22,743 bases of DNA from Micavibrio sp. (GTDB taxonomy: Bacteria > Pseudomonadota > Alphaproteobacteria > Micavibrionales > Micavibrionaceae). The translations under genes were made by a program, and so were the position numbers. Shown piece after piece: positions 21,243-22,743 of the stretch. The notes below the pieces were generated by a model. That model worked only from the letters and a program-made list of their open reading frames with translations, was not told where the DNA came from and made no database searches. How positions within the stretch are numbered: position 1 is the first letter of the stretch; the number at the start of each line of letters is the position of its first letter. The DNA is taken from contig JAPJRC010000037.1 in NCBI GenBank assembly GCA_030824805.1, positions 1 to 22,743 on the forward strand, in the 5' to 3' direction.

Positions 21243-22216
21243 TCCAGGATGTCCGCCATATAAAAATCCCGCAGGATGACGACGGCCAGAGGCTTGACCG
21301 CTGGTTGAAGAAAAACGTGCCGGAAATGTCGTTTGTTATGGCGCAAAAACTTTTGCGCACCGGCCAGATCCGCGTCGATGGCAAACGTGCCAAGCCCGAT
21401 GCGCGTCTTGTGGCGGGACAGGAAATCCGTCTGCCACCGATGGATGCGCGTCCCGAAAAACGCGACGGATACAGGCTGCGCGATGACGATGCAGATATGA
21501 TCCGCAAAGCCGTGATCTACGATGACGGCGATCTGCTGGCCATCAACAAACCGCCGGGCGTCGCATCGCAAGGGGGTATGAACATTGAGCGCCACATTGA
21601 CGGAATGCTGGAAGCACTTGTTATCGGCGACGGTGTAAAACCCCGTCTGGTACACCGTCTCGACAAAGACACTTCCGGCGTACTTTTGCTTGCACGTTCT
21701 GCCGAAATGGCGCGGCATTTGGGCAAGATGTTTCAGGGCCGCGACATGAAGAAGATCTACTGGGCGATCACATCGCCCGCACCAACCTCGATGGAAGGGG
21801 AGATCAAAGCCCCGCTCATCAAGGGCACGGTCGGTCCTGAAAAAGACAAGATGATCGTCGACCAGAAGGAAGGCCAGAAAGCCTATACCAATTACGAGGT
21901 GATGGAAGTCGCCGGTCGTCAAGCGGCATTCGTTGCATTCATGCCGAAGACGGGCCGTACCCACCAGATCCGCGTGCACGCCGCTTATGCGGGCTTTCCG
22001 CTGCTGGGAGACGAGAAATACGGCACCAAAGCCGCTATCGAAGGACCCGGCATCACCCAGAGGCTGCATCTGCACGCCCGCTCGCTGGAGTTTCGCCACC
22101 CCACGACGAAGAAGCAGATGAAGCTGGTGGCACCGCTGCCCGCAGACCTCGCGCGTAGCTGGGATGCCTTGGGTTTCCAGAAAAAGCCCGATCACGAACC
22201 GTTTGGCGCTTTTTAA
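21239..22216 (+). CDS. rluC: RluC/RluD-family 23S rRNA pseudouridine synthase
   Basis: This gene encodes a 325-residue enzyme that converts specific uridines of 23S rRNA to pseudouridine. An S4-type RNA-binding domain lies at about residues 15–65 (DGQRLDRWLKKNVPEMS, LLRTGQIRVDGKR). The catalytic domain has LLAINKPPGVASQGG, the motif VHRLDKDTSGVLLLARS with catalytic Asp142, and GRTHQIRVHAAYAGFPLLGD. Length fits RluC/RluD. Its neighbourhood after crcB is the common alphaproteobacterial position of rluC, but which uridines are targeted cannot be deduced. Translation is coupled to crcB by a 4-nt overlap. Confidence 0.93.
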   Translation: MIQDVRHIKIPQDDDGQRLDRWLKKNVPEMSFVMAQKLLRTGQIRVDGKRAKPDARLVAGQEIRLPPMDARPEKRDGYRLRDDDADMIRKAVIYDDGDLLAINKPPGVASQGGMNIERHIDGMLEALVIGDGVKPRLVHRLDKDTSGVLLLARSAEMARHLGKMFQGRDMKKIYWAITSPAPTSMEGEIKAPLIKGTVGPEKDKMIVDQKEGQKAYTNYEVMEVAGRQAAFVAFMPKTGRTHQIRVHAAYAGFPLLGDEKYGTKAAIEGPGITQRLHLHARSLEFRHPTTKKQMKLVAPLPADLARSWDALGFQKKPDHEPFGAF

Positions 22217-22280
22217 GCTTTAGCAAGGGCTTCCAGCCGCTTATACTCCTCGGGCAGAGGAAGCAAGGACATATACCGGC

Positions 22281-22743
22281 ATGAAAAAGAATTGGCGCGG
22301 ACATTCGATCACGTGGGGCAAACGGCTGGTTATCGTGGTCCTGATAATGGCCGCCGCGCTGTACGGCGTGTTCTCTCTCGCACAAAGATCCAAAGAGCCT
22401 CTGCGCAAAGGCCTCGAAGATTATCTGAGCAATGCCAGCGACCAGCGCGGGGAAATCACGGATCTTGCCACGGCACGCCTGGTGCCGGATGTCGCCTTTG
22501 ACATGCGCGGGGTGAATATCCGCGACAAGGCGGACGGTGACAAAGTCTACGTGCATGCGGATATTATCAGAGTGGCCGTTCCTCTCTGGCGCATGCTGAC
22601 GGGTTTTGTGCAGTATTACGCGCTGCAGGTCGTAAATCTTGAAACGGCGACAGGATTTTTCCTTCCCGAAAAACTCTCTGTGTCGTTTGGCGGCATTTCC
22701 GATCCTGATCCGGAAAAATCAAGTCCGCAATTTCTGGTAGAGG
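22281..22743 (+). CDS. AsmA-like membrane-anchored protein, 5' part (runs off the window)
   Basis: An open frame begins with ATG at 22281 and continues without a stop to the window edge, giving 154 visible residues. AAGGA lies 11 nt upstream. Residues 15–34 form one membrane segment after a basic N-terminus (MKKNWRGHSITWGKRL), which suggests an N-terminal anchor with the rest in the periplasm. The following GEITDLATARLVPDVAF and VHADIIRVAVPLWRMLTG segments resemble the repeated beta-strand pattern of AsmA-family proteins involved in envelope lipid transport or assembly. The assignment is tentative because most of the protein is missing. It follows rluC by 64 nt and may share its transcript. 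Confidence 0.7.
   Translation, partial: MKKNWRGHSITWGKRLVIVVLIMAAALYGVFSLAQRSKEPLRKGLEDYLSNASDQRGEITDLATARLVPDVAFDMRGVNIRDKADGDKVYVHADIIRVAVPLWRMLTGFVQYYALQVVNLETATGFFLPEKLSVSFGGISDPDPEKSSPQFLVE

Overview
The window is a housekeeping locus from an alphaproteobacterium. It carries the end of tuf, the whole S10–spc–alpha ribosomal protein cluster, and the conserved block that follows rplQ in many Alphaproteobacteria (Do-type protease, rarA, crcB, rluC). Supporting signs are a short-form adenylate kinase directly after secY, no rpmJ or infA between secY and rpsM, no rpsD between rpsK and rpoA, and a zinc-free 101-residue S14. The genus cannot be fixed from this sequence alone; a Micavibrio- or Rhodospirillales-like lineage is only a guess.

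Layout. Positions 1–10158 (+): tuf (3' end), rpsJ, rplC, rplD, rplW, rplB, rpsS, rplV, rpsC, rplP, rpmC, rpsQ, rplN, rplX, rplE, rpsN, rpsH, rplF, rplR, rpsE, rpmD, rplO, closed by a strong bidirectional terminator at 10173–10201. Positions 10200–10562 (-): a DUF1304-type membrane protein that interrupts the usual rplO–secY junction. Positions 10670–12728 (+): a putative promoter, secY, adk and a hairpin. Positions 12749–15497 (+): a near-consensus promoter, a structured leader, rpsM, rpsK, rpoA, rplQ and a terminator. Positions 15498–16321 (+): a three-EF-hand protein with its own terminator, shared with the convergent panB (16326–17402, -). Positions 17525–22743 (+): a periplasmic Do/HtrA protease, rarA, a Nudix hydrolase, crcB, a RluC/RluD-type pseudouridine synthase, and the 5' part of an AsmA-like membrane-anchored protein that runs off the window.

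How the genes work together. Positions 1–15497 build the ribosome, the RNA polymerase alpha subunit and the Sec translocon, with adk supplying nucleotide balance. The downstream block covers envelope protein quality control, replication-fork maintenance, nucleotide clean-up, fluoride export and rRNA modification.

No defence system, mobile element, CRISPR array, rRNA or tRNA was seen. The most notable observations are small: a 207-nt hairpin-rich gap inside the S10 operon (rpsC–rplP), an apparent single-base frame break in rpsQ, the split of rplO from secY, a structured rpsM leader, Lys/Ala-rich extensions on several ribosomal proteins, a Pro/Ala/Glu/Gln-rich tail on PanB, and an unassigned EF-hand protein. 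No gene-free stretch exceeds 300 bases.
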